DNA from: Oscillospiraceae bacterium
GTDB taxonomy: Bacteria; Bacillota; Clostridia; Oscillospirales; Ruminococcaceae
Direction: 5' to 3'
DNA length: 30,845 bases
NCBI GenBank assembly: GCA_900768245.1
Contig: CAAGCE010000135.1
Coordinates: 1-30,845 of the forward strand
In this document: one piece after another, positions 1 to 7,506 of the stretch
Layout of the letters: the number at the start of each line of letters is the position of its first letter
Numbering within the stretch: position 1 is the first letter of the stretch
Notes under the pieces: model-generated
What the model was told of the DNA's origin: nothing
The model's input: only the letters and a program-made list of their open reading frames with translations
Databases searched by the model: none
Position numbers and translations under genes: made by a program

Positions 1-28
1 ACCACGGGTTTTGCCCTTTGGATTCCCA

Positions 29-48
29 CAAGCCTTTGAAAAGGCTTG
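29..48. repeat. Short perfect palindrome
   Basis: Two 9-base arms (CAAGCCTTT and AAAGGCTTG) are separated by two bases. It lies in the gene-free first 185 bases of the window, where I see no supported ORF. There is no clean T-run after it on the plus strand, so it is more likely a small dispersed intergenic repeat than a terminator. I cannot tell which without comparing the genome. Confidence 0.35.
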
Positions 49-185
49 ACCGAAACTTTTATATGGGTACGCTGTCACTTTTGTTTGGCTTATCGGGTTT
101 TGTGCTATGCTGCGACCGCGGCGGCTTGCTATCTTTTGATTTTCAGCAAATTTAATGCCGCCGCCCAAATAAAAAAAATCAAAGC

Positions 186-214
186 TTGAACTATATTTCA
201 AAATATACTATAAT
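186..214 (+). promoter_or_regulatory. Sigma-A promoter of the alpha/beta hydrolase gene
   Basis: A -35 box TTGAAC (186-191) and a perfect -10 box TATAAT (209-214) are separated by exactly 17 bases in an A/T-rich stretch. The predicted transcription start near 221 leaves a short leader with a GGAGG ribosome site at 232-236. Confidence 0.75.
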
Positions 215-244
215 AAATATAATTTATATGCGGAGGTTTTTGCA

Positions 245-1078
245 ATGATATATGAAAAGCACGTTTTAGATGTTCCTTATGAAAAGGCAGGGGTCAATTC
301 CAACGGCTGTGAAGCTGTTCTGACGACGTTTATTCCCGACCGTTTACCCCATGACACACGAAATGTTAAGCACACGGCGGTCATTATTTGTTCCGGAGGC
401 GGTTATGATTTCTGTTCCGTTCGTGAGGCTGAGCCTGTTGCACTGCGTTTTGCATCCCATGATGTGACGGCTTTCGTTCTCAATTACAGCTGTTACAAAA
501 AGCCTTTCCCTACAAATTTACTGGAGCTTGCGGCGGCTGTGAGATTCGTTCGTGAAAATGCCGATAAATTCGGTATCGCCCCTGATAGGATATTTGTATG
601 CGGATTTTCGGCAGGCGGTCATCTTGCCGCTTCTCTCGGTGTTCATTGGGACAAGCCTTTTGTTTACGAGCCGTTCGGCATCGGTGCTGAAATGTTCCGT
701 CCAACAGGTCAGATACTCTGCTATCCTGTTATCACGGCAGGGGAAAAACGCCACGACGGTTCTGTCAGAAATCTTGTGGGCGACGACCTTGACGGCGAAA
801 AGGCTCAGCTTGTTTCACTTGAAAAGCAGGTCACTTCCGATACCGTTCCGACCTTTATCTGGAGCACCTGCGATGATGAGCTTGTACCTGTTGAAAATAC
901 CATACTTTTTACTGCCTCTCTTGCTGCTGCAAAAGTACCCTTTGCAAGCCATATCTTCAGCAGCGGTGTACACGGTCTTGCTCTTGCCGATGAGTGTACC
1001 GCAAATTACGACGGTCACATAAATCCCGAATGTGCCGAATGGGTAAAGCTCGCTCTCGATTGGATAAAAAGAATATAG
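245..1078 (+). CDS. Alpha/beta hydrolase, BD-FAE/acetyl-esterase type
   Basis: A predicted cytoplasmic serine esterase or lipase-like hydrolase of 277 residues. The visible catalytic features are an oxyanion-hole strand with SGGGY (about residue 50), the nucleophile elbow GFSAGG with Ser122, an acid residue Asp211 in DDELVP, and His243 in GVHG near the end. This spacing is that of the alpha/beta hydrolase fold, in the branch annotated as BD-FAE or endo-1,4-xylanase/acetyl esterase-like. There is no signal peptide, so an imported acylated sugar or small ester is a more likely substrate than polymer outside the cell; this is inference. The gene has its own promoter and a GGAGG site 8 bases before ATG, and appears monocistronic. 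Exact substrate unknown. Confidence 0.85.
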   Translation: MIYEKHVLDVPYEKAGVNSNGCEAVLTTFIPDRLPHDTRNVKHTAVIICSGGGYDFCSVREAEPVALRFASHDVTAFVLNYSCYKKPFPTNLLELAAAVRFVRENADKFGIAPDRIFVCGFSAGGHLAASLGVHWDKPFVYEPFGIGAEMFRPTGQILCYPVITAGEKRHDGSVRNLVGDDLDGEKAQLVSLEKQVTSDTVPTFIWSTCDDELVPVENTILFTASLAAAKVPFASHIFSSGVHGLALADECTANYDGHINPECAEWVKLALDWIKRI

Positions 1079-1133
1079 ACTATACCGTCATTTTGTGCGA
1101 AATGCTGTTTTTTATTTCAACGGTACAAATTAC

Positions 1134-1162
1134 TTGACGTGAACCTATTATTATTATAAAAT
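1134..1162 (+). promoter_or_regulatory. Probable promoter of the apbE operon
   Basis: TTGACG (1134-1139) and TAAAAT (1157-1162) are 17 bases apart. The implied start site near 1169 lies almost on the ATG at 1171. The transcript would then be nearly leaderless, unless an overlapping -10 (TATAAA at 1155-1160) is used. Confidence 0.5.
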
Positions 1163-1170
1163 TAAAAGGT

Positions 1171-2151
1171 ATGATTAAATTAAACTTATCTAACTTTGCG
1201 TTGATATTCGCTTCTGCGGTATTGCTTTGCGGCTGTTCGGCGGCAGAAAAACCGTATACAAAGGACGCTTTCACTTTCGACACTTACATAACTGTTACCG
1301 ATTACAGCAGTTCGGAAGATACTGCAAATGAGGTCATCAGCTTGCTGAACAATGCAAGCGGCAGCTTTTCAAAGGCTTATGACACAAATGCCGCTATGCT
1401 GAATGATGAGATGCTTTCCGATTGTGCCGTTAAAACGGCGGTGCTTAATCAAAAGTACGGTGACGCTGTAAATCTCACCTGCGGAGCACTTACAAGACTA
1501 TGGGGTATTTCAACGGATTCGCCGTCTGTGCCTTCTGCCGATGATATTGAAAATGCAATGCTTTCTCTGGGAGAAACGGATTATTTTGGCGGCGATTTCA
1601 GCCTTTACGGTGATGATGTTTACCTTGATTTCGGTGCGGCGGCAAAAGGCTATGCCTGCGACCTTGCTTACGATCTTCTCGGCGAAAAGGGCGGCTGCGA
1701 TATTGTTTCTCTCGGCTCATCAACGCTTCTTTTCGGTGAAAAACCTGACGGAACGCTTTTTTCTGCGGCAGTAAAAAATCCCGAAGTACCGTCGGAATAC
1801 CTTGGGGTACTGAAAACGTCCTCCGCATTCATTTCCACAAGCGGCGGATATGAACGCTTTTTTGAGGAAAACGGCGTAAAGTATCGGCATATCATTTCAA
1901 CGGAAACAGGTTATCCTGTCGAAACAGACCTGACCTCCGTTACGGTGATAGTTCCCTCCGACACGGAGAACGGCGGCTTGCTCTCTGATTTTCTCGCTAC
2001 GGCAATTTATTCGGAGGGTACTGCGGGACTTGAAAAATATCTTGCCGACGGCAGCTTTTATATTATTGCGGCAGATGAAAACAAAAACGTTTTTGTAAGC
2101 GGCGGAGTTGATTTTGAACTTGATGAAACATCGGGATACAAACTTAAATAA
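1171..2151 (+). CDS. apbE: FAD:protein FMN transferase, ApbE-family lipoprotein
   Basis: ApbE takes FMN from FAD and links it to a Thr of target proteins, in a Mg-dependent reaction outside the membrane. The 326-residue protein starts with a lipoprotein signal (hydrophobic residues 9-20, lipobox LCGC, Cys22), so it should be anchored on the outer face of the membrane. Family motifs are in order: LDFGAAAKGYACD (about 152-164), SLGSST (180-185), STSGGYERFFEENGVKYRHI (222-241), TGYPV (246-250) and SDFLATA (272-278). The usual LGG glycine pair reads LGS here. The likely substrates are RnfD and RnfG, encoded just downstream with TGAT acceptor motifs. The start has only AAAAGG directly before the ATG, so the exact start is less certain than the gene. 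Confidence 0.92.
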   Translation: MIKLNLSNFALIFASAVLLCGCSAAEKPYTKDAFTFDTYITVTDYSSSEDTANEVISLLNNASGSFSKAYDTNAAMLNDEMLSDCAVKTAVLNQKYGDAVNLTCGALTRLWGISTDSPSVPSADDIENAMLSLGETDYFGGDFSLYGDDVYLDFGAAAKGYACDLAYDLLGEKGGCDIVSLGSSTLLFGEKPDGTLFSAAVKNPEVPSEYLGVLKTSSAFISTSGGYERFFEENGVKYRHIISTETGYPVETDLTSVTVIVPSDTENGGLLSDFLATAIYSEGTAGLEKYLADGSFYIIAADENKNVFVSGGVDFELDETSGYKLK

Positions 2152-2548
2152 CAATGAACGGCGAAAATTTTCACGGCGTGATGTGATAGCTGCCGCCGTG
2201 ATCATCATATCCGCTCTTGCGGTGTATTTTATTCTGAAATGTGCGGGAGCGTCAGGACACCGGAAGGGTTATGCCGTTATTTCCGCTGACGGTGACGTAA
2301 TTGCAAGACTTCCGCTCTCCGCTGACACGGTTTACCGTCCCGAAAACTACGACATCGAATTTACCGTAAAGGACGGCAGGGTATGCGTATCGGATGCAGG
2401 CTGTCCCGATAAGATCTGTATGCATAAAGGCTATATCAGCGGAAGCTTTGAATCAATAGTCTGCCTGCCTCAGAAAATTACAGTGACCATAAGAAACAAC
2501 AAGGAAAATGTCAATACAGAAAGTAATGTTGATGTTATATTAAACTGA
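2123..2548 (+). CDS. NusG domain II-containing membrane-anchored protein
   Basis: A 141-residue protein with a basic N-terminus, one transmembrane helix (about residues 23-40) and an external domain with Cys residues in CPDKICMHKGYI and SIVCLP. This pattern matches the stand-alone NusG domain II family (PF07009). That family is often encoded beside ApbE and Rnf/FMN-binding genes in Clostridia, but its role is not established. The four Cys residues could form disulfides or bind metal, which is inference. The reading frame opens inside the 3' end of apbE. I chose ATG 2123; TTG at 2108 or 2114 are alternatives, and a GGAG at 2104-2107 fits TTG 2114 best by spacing. It is certainly cotranscribed with apbE. 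Confidence 0.8.
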   Translation: MKHRDTNLNNNERRKFSRRDVIAAAVIIISALAVYFILKCAGASGHRKGYAVISADGDVIARLPLSADTVYRPENYDIEFTVKDGRVCVSDAGCPDKICMHKGYISGSFESIVCLPQKITVTIRNNKENVNTESNVDVILN

Positions 2549-2552
2549 TAGT

Positions 2553-3062
2553 ATGAAAATTAATCCTTACAGATCAACTGCAAAATATGTTGCCGTTTCG
2601 GGGATAATGCTCGGAATTGCGGCTGCATTGACTGCCATTGAAAGTATGCTGTCCGTATTTATGCCTGCAGGAGTGAGGATAGGACTTGCAAATATAGTCG
2701 TTCTCACAGCTGCTGCCTGCATAAATCTGCCCACGGCATTTATTATAGCCTTGCTTAAATCGGTATTCGTGCTTCTTACAAGGGGTATCACCGCAGGGGC
2801 AATGTCCTTTGGCGGCGGTATGCTTGCTTTTGCTGTGACGGCTGTTATGCTGTCAATGACAAGGGCTTCATATGTTATGATAAGCGTTTCAGGTGCGATA
2901 GCGCACATTATAGGTCAGCTTATTGTGGCGGCACTCCTTACACAAAGCAAATACACATTCTATTATGCACCGCTCCTTATCGCAACAGGAACAGCCTCAG
3001 GCTTTGTTACGGGTGCGGCGGCAAATGCTGTTATCCCGCATTTCTCAAATATAAAAAAATAA
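2553..3062 (+). CDS. Gx transporter / heptaprenyl diphosphate synthase component I-like membrane protein
   Basis: A 169-residue, very hydrophobic protein with five to six predicted membrane helices and an ECF S-component-like look, with Gly-rich segments near GVRIGLANIV and GGGMLAF. This matches PF07456, whose name (heptaprenyl diphosphate synthase component I) is probably misleading; many members are called Gx transporter family. In Clostridia it usually follows the NusG domain II protein next to Rnf genes, exactly as here. It begins 4 bases after the preceding stop with no visible Shine-Dalgarno, so its translation is probably coupled. A role in flavin or quinone/isoprenoid handling for Rnf is only inference. 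Confidence 0.78.
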   Translation: MKINPYRSTAKYVAVSGIMLGIAAALTAIESMLSVFMPAGVRIGLANIVVLTAAACINLPTAFIIALLKSVFVLLTRGITAGAMSFGGGMLAFAVTAVMLSMTRASYVMISVSGAIAHIIGQLIVAALLTQSKYTFYYAPLLIATGTASGFVTGAAANAVIPHFSNIKK

Positions 3063-3070
3063 AAATATAA

Positions 3071-3242
3071 GGTCGCACCTAAAAACCACCGGCTAAAGCC
3101 TTAGCACCTCATCTGCTTGCATATTTTCCGTCATCTTGCACATAAATTTCTTGACATACGACAGTATGCCTGCAAAATTTCTATACAATCTGACGAAAAA
3201 TCTGACTGCGCATATGAGGCACTATGGTTTTTAGATGCGACC
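3071..3242. mobile_element. MITE-like element with terminal inverted repeats
   Basis: The outer 17 bases at 3071-3087 and 3226-3242 are inverted repeats matching at 16 of 17 positions. Both ends are flanked by ATAA (3067-3070 and 3243-3246), which could be a 4-bp target duplication. The inside carries more inverted segments (for example TTTTCCGTCA against TGACGAAAAA, and CATAC against GTATG), so the whole 172 bases can fold as one imperfect hairpin. There is no coding capacity. It separates the Gx-type gene from rnfC and lies only 36 bases before the rnfC start. Confidence 0.65.
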
Positions 3243-3278
3243 ATAACATATAACTATTTTTAGGGAGGATATAGTCAG

Positions 3279-4571
3279 ATGAAAAAACTCAACGGCATAC
3301 ACCTTAGCCATGACAAGGGTACAAAAGACTGCCGGACCGTAAGCTTTCCGCTTCCGTCACAGGTAGTCATACCTATGTCACAGTCTATGGGTGCGCCATG
3401 CAATTGCCTTGTAAAGGCAGGCGATACCGTTAAGGTGGGACAGAAAATAGGCGATACCGATGCTTTTATGTCCGCACCGATACATTCCTCTGTTTCGGGT
3501 ACTGTTTCGTCCGTGACAGATTATCTCCTGCCAAACGGTGCAGTCTGTAAGGCAGCGGTCATCGACAGCGACGGCGAACAAACTCTTGCAGAGGGTCTTG
3601 AACCGCCTGTTATTACCGACCGTGATTCCTTTATCGCCGCAGTTCGTGACAGCGGTCTGACGGGTCTTGGCGGCGCAGGCTTTCCTACACACGTCAAGCT
3701 CAATTTCGACTCGGTAAAAACACCTATCGACACTCTTGTTATCAATGCGGCAGAGTGTGAACCCTACATCACTTCCGACTACCGTGAAATGATGGAGAAC
3801 CCTACCGATGTTATCGAAGGTATACTTGCTGTACAGAAATATCTCGGTATTCCGTATTGTAAAATTTGTATAGAAAACAACAAGCCTGAGGCTATTGACC
3901 TTTTGAAGAAAAAAACTGCCGAAATAAAGTCGATTGAAGTGGTAACTCTTCCGTCGTCATATCCGCAGGGTGCTGAAAAGGTCATTGTCTATTCCGCAAC
4001 GGGAAGAATAGTTGCGGAGGGTGAGCTTCCAAGCAATCAGGGCGTTATGGTAATGAACGTTTCAACCGCTTCATTTATAAACCGCTACTGCAGAAAGGGT
4101 ATCCCGCTTGTTGTAAGACGTATCACCCTGGACGGAACAGCCGTTACAAAAAATCAGGGCAACTATTTTGTGCCTATCGGAACAAGAGTGTCCGAGCTTC
4201 TTGAATACGGCGGAGCTTCCGAGCCTGAAAAGGTCCTTTACGGCGGTCCTATGATGGGTATGTGCCTTTATGACACGGACCAGCCTATCACAAAGACCAC
4301 CAATGCAATACTGGCATTCAGCGAGGACAACACACCGAAAACAACTGCCTGCATACGCTGCGGAAGCTGTATAAATGCCTGCCCTCTCAATCTTATGCCT
4401 GTATCTATCGAAAGCGCATATAACGCTAAGGACGTTGAAAGCCTCAAGGCACTGAAGGTAATGCTCTGTATGAACTGCGGCTGCTGCAGCTATGTATGCC
4501 CTGCCCACAGACCTCTTGCGGAAATAAATCAGCTTGCCAAGGGACTTATCCCACGCCCTGCTAAGAAATAA
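3279..4571 (+). CDS. rnfC: Rnf complex subunit RnfC
   Basis: RnfC is the peripheral subunit that exchanges electrons with NAD(H) and passes them to or from the Fe-S chain of the ferredoxin:NAD oxidoreductase. The 430-residue protein has an N-terminal barrel-sandwich segment with a biotinyl-like hairpin (about 35-80), the nucleotide/FMN-binding GLGGAGFPTHVK (129-140), ECEPYIT (159-165), and two [4Fe-4S] motifs: Cys358/361/364/368 and Cys397/400/403/407. This is the compact Clostridium-type length without the long proteobacterial C-terminal extension. A GGGAGG site sits 10 bases before ATG. It heads a tight six-gene operon. Confidence 0.95.
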   Translation: MKKLNGIHLSHDKGTKDCRTVSFPLPSQVVIPMSQSMGAPCNCLVKAGDTVKVGQKIGDTDAFMSAPIHSSVSGTVSSVTDYLLPNGAVCKAAVIDSDGEQTLAEGLEPPVITDRDSFIAAVRDSGLTGLGGAGFPTHVKLNFDSVKTPIDTLVINAAECEPYITSDYREMMENPTDVIEGILAVQKYLGIPYCKICIENNKPEAIDLLKKKTAEIKSIEVVTLPSSYPQGAEKVIVYSATGRIVAEGELPSNQGVMVMNVSTASFINRYCRKGIPLVVRRITLDGTAVTKNQGNYFVPIGTRVSELLEYGGASEPEKVLYGGPMMGMCLYDTDQPITKTTNAILAFSEDNTPKTTACIRCGSCINACPLNLMPVSIESAYNAKDVESLKALKVMLCMNCGCCSYVCPAHRPLAEINQLAKGLIPRPAKK

Positions 4572-4588
4572 GGAAAGGACTGAATTTT

Positions 4589-5581
4589 TTGAAAGGCTTG
4601 AATGTTTCGCCGTCACCGCACAGGTCATCGGGTATCTCAACTGCTAAAATTATGGCTGCTGTGATCATCGCCCTGCTTCCTGCCGCTGTTGTCGGCTGTG
4701 TATATTTCGGAATAAGAGCGGCTGTTGTTCTGCTTGTTTCCATAGTCTCCGCTGTTGTTTTTGAGGCACTTTTCAATCTTATTACAAAGCGTGAGCAGAC
4801 TGTTTCCGACCTGTCCGCTGTTGTAACCGGACTTCTTCTGGGAATGAATCTCCCTGCGTCCATACCGCTTTATATCCCTGTTATCGGCAGCTTTATCGCT
4901 ATCGTTATAGTTAAGCAGCTTTTCGGCGGTATCGGTCAGAATTTCGCTAACCCTGCTATTGCCGCAAGGATCGTTCTTATGGTATCATTCACACCGCAGA
5001 TGACAAACTGGGTAGTTCCGTACTGGTACAAAAACGGCGGCTCTGCTGCTGATGCTGTGACCGGTGCAACTCCTCTTGTTGCAGGCTGGCTCGACAACGG
5101 TACAAATATGGTATCGCCATTTACCTTCAAGGAAATGCTTCTCGGTGAAACGGGAGGCTGTATCGGTGAGGTATGCGCACTTGCACTTATCATCGGCGGA
5201 CTTTTCCTCATTGTCACAAGAGTTATTTCACCTGCAACACCTATTGCATTTATCGGAACCTTCGGCATCGTTACGCTCCTTTACACAGGCAGTATGACAG
5301 AAACCGTTTATCAGCTTCTTGCAGGCGGTCTTATGATAGGTGCATTCTTTATGGCTACCGACTATGCAACAACTCCGCTCACTACCTCGGGCAAGGTGAT
5401 ATTCGGCATAGGCTGTGCGCTCATCACATTTGTTATCCGTCAGTTCGGCAGCTTCCCTGAGGGCGTATCATTCTCAATACTTCTTATGAACCTGCTTACA
5501 CCTTACATTGACAGATTTTGCAGAACAACTCCTCTCGGTGCAAAGAAAAAGAAATATTTCACCAAGGAGGTGCAGGGCTGA
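4589..5581 (+). CDS. rnfD: Rnf complex membrane subunit RnfD
   Basis: An integral membrane subunit that carries covalent FMN and helps couple electron flow to cation export. It has 330 residues and about nine hydrophobic helices. The flavin-acceptor motif DAVTGAT is at 155-161, with Thr161 as the expected FMN site modified by ApbE. FANPAIAARI (119-128) and the later FMATDYATTPLT are typical of the RnfD/NqrB family. The start is TTG at 4589, with AAAGG (4574-4578) 10 bases upstream. Its TGA overlaps the rnfG ATG by one base (TGATG), so the two are translationally coupled. Confidence 0.94.
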   Translation: MKGLNVSPSPHRSSGISTAKIMAAVIIALLPAAVVGCVYFGIRAAVVLLVSIVSAVVFEALFNLITKREQTVSDLSAVVTGLLLGMNLPASIPLYIPVIGSFIAIVIVKQLFGGIGQNFANPAIAARIVLMVSFTPQMTNWVVPYWYKNGGSAADAVTGATPLVAGWLDNGTNMVSPFTFKEMLLGETGGCIGEVCALALIIGGLFLIVTRVISPATPIAFIGTFGIVTLLYTGSMTETVYQLLAGGLMIGAFFMATDYATTPLTTSGKVIFGIGCALITFVIRQFGSFPEGVSFSILLMNLLTPYIDRFCRTTPLGAKKKKYFTKEVQG

Positions 5582-6234
5582 TGTTCAACGAAAAAATAAA
5601 ACCGTCACTTGTGCTTACATTGATATGCCTTATCACCTGCGCACTTCTTGTTATCGCATATGAGGCTACATACGTTGACACAACAGGCGTTATCACAGAC
5701 AAAATGACAGGCGGACTTGAAGAGGTCTACGGCACATCGGAAGACTTTGAAATGCTGAAAAACGACGACGGTACGGTTTATGCTCCCGAGGGAGTTACGT
5801 CCGTCCTCAGAAACGCTGACGGTTCACTTGCGTTTGAAATAACAACAGACGGCTATTCCGGCGGAGGACTTCATGTTCTTGTTGGCATGGACGCCGAAGG
5901 CAGCGTAAAGGGCGTATCTATACTCACCATAGGCGAAACTCCCGGTCTTGGCACAAAGGTACAGGACGAAGGCTTTTTGAGCCAGTTTGTCGGACTTACT
6001 TATGATAAGCTGCCAAAGGAAACAGCAGGCGAAGATACATCATCGGGCAAAAAGGCTGTATGGGGCAGTGCAGAAGAAATAGCGTCCCTCAAAGCTGCGG
6101 CAGAATCCGTTCCCGCAGATGATTCATTCGTGCTTGACGCTGTAACGGGTGCAACATTCTCTTCAAAGGGTATGAACAGAGCCGTTACTATTGCACTTGA
6201 TACCTACAACGAAATGAAAGGGGGAGAACAGTAA
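5581..6234 (+). CDS. rnfG: Rnf complex FMN-binding subunit RnfG
   Basis: A 217-residue subunit with one N-terminal membrane helix (about 9-27) and an extracytoplasmic FMN-binding domain. The visible motifs are GETPGLGTKV (118-127) and the flavinylation motif DAVTGAT (186-192), with Thr192 the likely covalent FMN site. The reading frame extends further upstream, but ATG 5581 is chosen because AAGGAGG (5564-5570) precedes it and it overlaps the rnfD stop as TGATG. The stop in turn overlaps the rnfE start (TAATG). The best partner for modification is the ApbE lipoprotein at 1171-2151. Confidence 0.94.
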   Translation: MFNEKIKPSLVLTLICLITCALLVIAYEATYVDTTGVITDKMTGGLEEVYGTSEDFEMLKNDDGTVYAPEGVTSVLRNADGSLAFEITTDGYSGGGLHVLVGMDAEGSVKGVSILTIGETPGLGTKVQDEGFLSQFVGLTYDKLPKETAGEDTSSGKKAVWGSAEEIASLKAAAESVPADDSFVLDAVTGATFSSKGMNRAVTIALDTYNEMKGGEQ

Positions 6235-6914
6235 TGGCAGATGAAAAGAAAAAAGGCAATCTTTATGAGCTTACAAAGGGTATCATAAAGGAAAATCCTG
6301 TTCTTGTAACGCTTCTCGGTATGTGTCCGACTCTGGCTGTTACAACAATGGCTTCAAACGGCATAGGTATGGGACTTGCAACTACATTTGTACTTATCTG
6401 TTCAAACCTTGCAATATCCCTGCTGAAAAATGTTATCCCAAAGGCTGTTCGTCTGCCTTGCTTTATCGTTATTATCGCAAGCTTTGTAACTCTTATTGAA
6501 TTTCTTATGAAGGGCTATCTTCCTGAGCTTTACAGCAGCCTCGGACTTTTCCTTTCACTTATCACTGTAAACTGTATAATCCTCGGACGTGCAGAGGCTT
6601 TTGCTTCAAAGAATAACCCTCTTAGATCTGCTCTTGACGGACTTGGAATGGGTATCGGCTTTACTCTTGCACTTTTCCTTATGGGAAGTATCCGTGAGAT
6701 ATTCGGTACGGGAACATGGTTCGGTATCGATCTTCATCTGCTGACAACAATGTCAGTATTCATAATGCCCGCAGGCGGTTTCTTCGTTCTCGGTGTTATC
6801 ATTGCCGTTGTCAATAAGCTTGCAAACAAAAAAGCACCGCAGGAGATCGGCTGTGCAAACTGTCCCAATGCCGCTTCCTGTCCTACATATAAAAATGAAG
6901 GGGGAGCTAAGTAA
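6234..6914 (+). CDS. rnfE: Rnf complex membrane subunit RnfE
   Basis: An integral membrane subunit, homologous to NqrD, with about six helices over 226 residues; together with RnfA it forms the inverted-repeat core of the pump. The GLGMGIGFTLALFLMGSIRE segment is typical. The C-terminal tail after the last helix is Cys-rich (Cys207, Cys210, Cys216 in GCANCPNAASC), which the NqrD-type core does not need; it could bind metal or a cluster at the membrane surface, by inference. The start overlaps the rnfG stop by one base, with a GGGGGAG site upstream, and the stop overlaps the rnfA start. Confidence 0.94.
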   Translation: MADEKKKGNLYELTKGIIKENPVLVTLLGMCPTLAVTTMASNGIGMGLATTFVLICSNLAISLLKNVIPKAVRLPCFIVIIASFVTLIEFLMKGYLPELYSSLGLFLSLITVNCIILGRAEAFASKNNPLRSALDGLGMGIGFTLALFLMGSIREIFGTGTWFGIDLHLLTTMSVFIMPAGGFFVLGVIIAVVNKLANKKAPQEIGCANCPNAASCPTYKNEGGAK

Positions 6915-7492
6915 TGAAAGGACTTCTTGTTATACTGCTCAGCGCAATGCTGGTCGATAACTTTGTATTGTCAAAGTTTATGGGTATATGTGCGTTTCTC
7001 GGTGTATCGAAAAAGCTTGACAGTGCTGTGGGAATGGGTGCTGCGGTAACATTCGTAATGCTCTGCGCAACATTATGCACATATCCTATCTACACGCTCA
7101 TACTTGTTCCTATGGGACTTACATATCTGAAAACAATTGCGTTCATTCTTATTATCGCTCTTTTCGTTCAGATAGTTGAAATGTTTCTTAAAAAGAAAGT
7201 TCCGCCGCTCTATAATGCGTTAGGTGTATTTCTTCCGCTTATAACAACGAACTGTGCAGTTCTCGGTGTAACTATCCTTAACATTGACAACAGCTATGGT
7301 CTTGGTGAATCACTTGTTAATGCACTTGGTGCAGGACTTGGCTTTACTCTGGCACTTATAATTTTCAGCGGAGTGCGTCAGCGTGTAAATGCAGCAAATA
7401 CTCCTGCAATGTTCAAGGGCGTTCCCGCAACACTTATCGCCGCATCTATCGTATCCGTAAGCTTTATGGGCTTCTCGGGACTTTTTAACTGA
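6914..7492 (+). CDS. rnfA: Rnf complex membrane subunit RnfA
   Basis: A six-helix membrane subunit of 192 residues, homologous to NqrE. Family landmarks are DNFVLSKFMGICAFLG (about 16-31), PLITTNCAVLG (about 108-118, with the conserved Cys) and GLGFTLALIIFSGVR. The conserved Cys residues of RnfA and RnfE are thought to hold an Fe-S centre in the membrane in the Rnf/Nqr family. It begins at the TAATG overlap with rnfE, with GGGGGAG before it, and is followed 14 bases later by rnfB. Confidence 0.95.
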   Translation: MKGLLVILLSAMLVDNFVLSKFMGICAFLGVSKKLDSAVGMGAAVTFVMLCATLCTYPIYTLILVPMGLTYLKTIAFILIIALFVQIVEMFLKKKVPPLYNALGVFLPLITTNCAVLGVTILNIDNSYGLGESLVNALGAGLGFTLALIIFSGVRQRVNAANTPAMFKGVPATLIAASIVSVSFMGFSGLFN

Positions 7493-7506
7493 GGGGAGGT
7501 CATATA

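Noticed and set aside
552..1022. Plus-strand 156-codon ORF inside the hydrolase gene
   Set aside because: It is another frame of the alpha/beta hydrolase, which carries all the conserved motifs.
1081..1133. Terminator after the hydrolase gene
   Set aside because: TACCGT and ACGGTA can pair, but the loop is long and no T-run follows the stem in the right place.
3151..3187. Promoter for rnfC inside the MITE-like element (TTGACA at 3151)
   Set aside because: The nearest -10-like box (TATACA at 3182) is 25 bases away, far beyond the usual 16-18.
4071..4640. Minus-strand 189-codon ORF across rnfC and the start of rnfD
   Set aside because: It is antisense to conserved Rnf coding sequence with no supporting signals.
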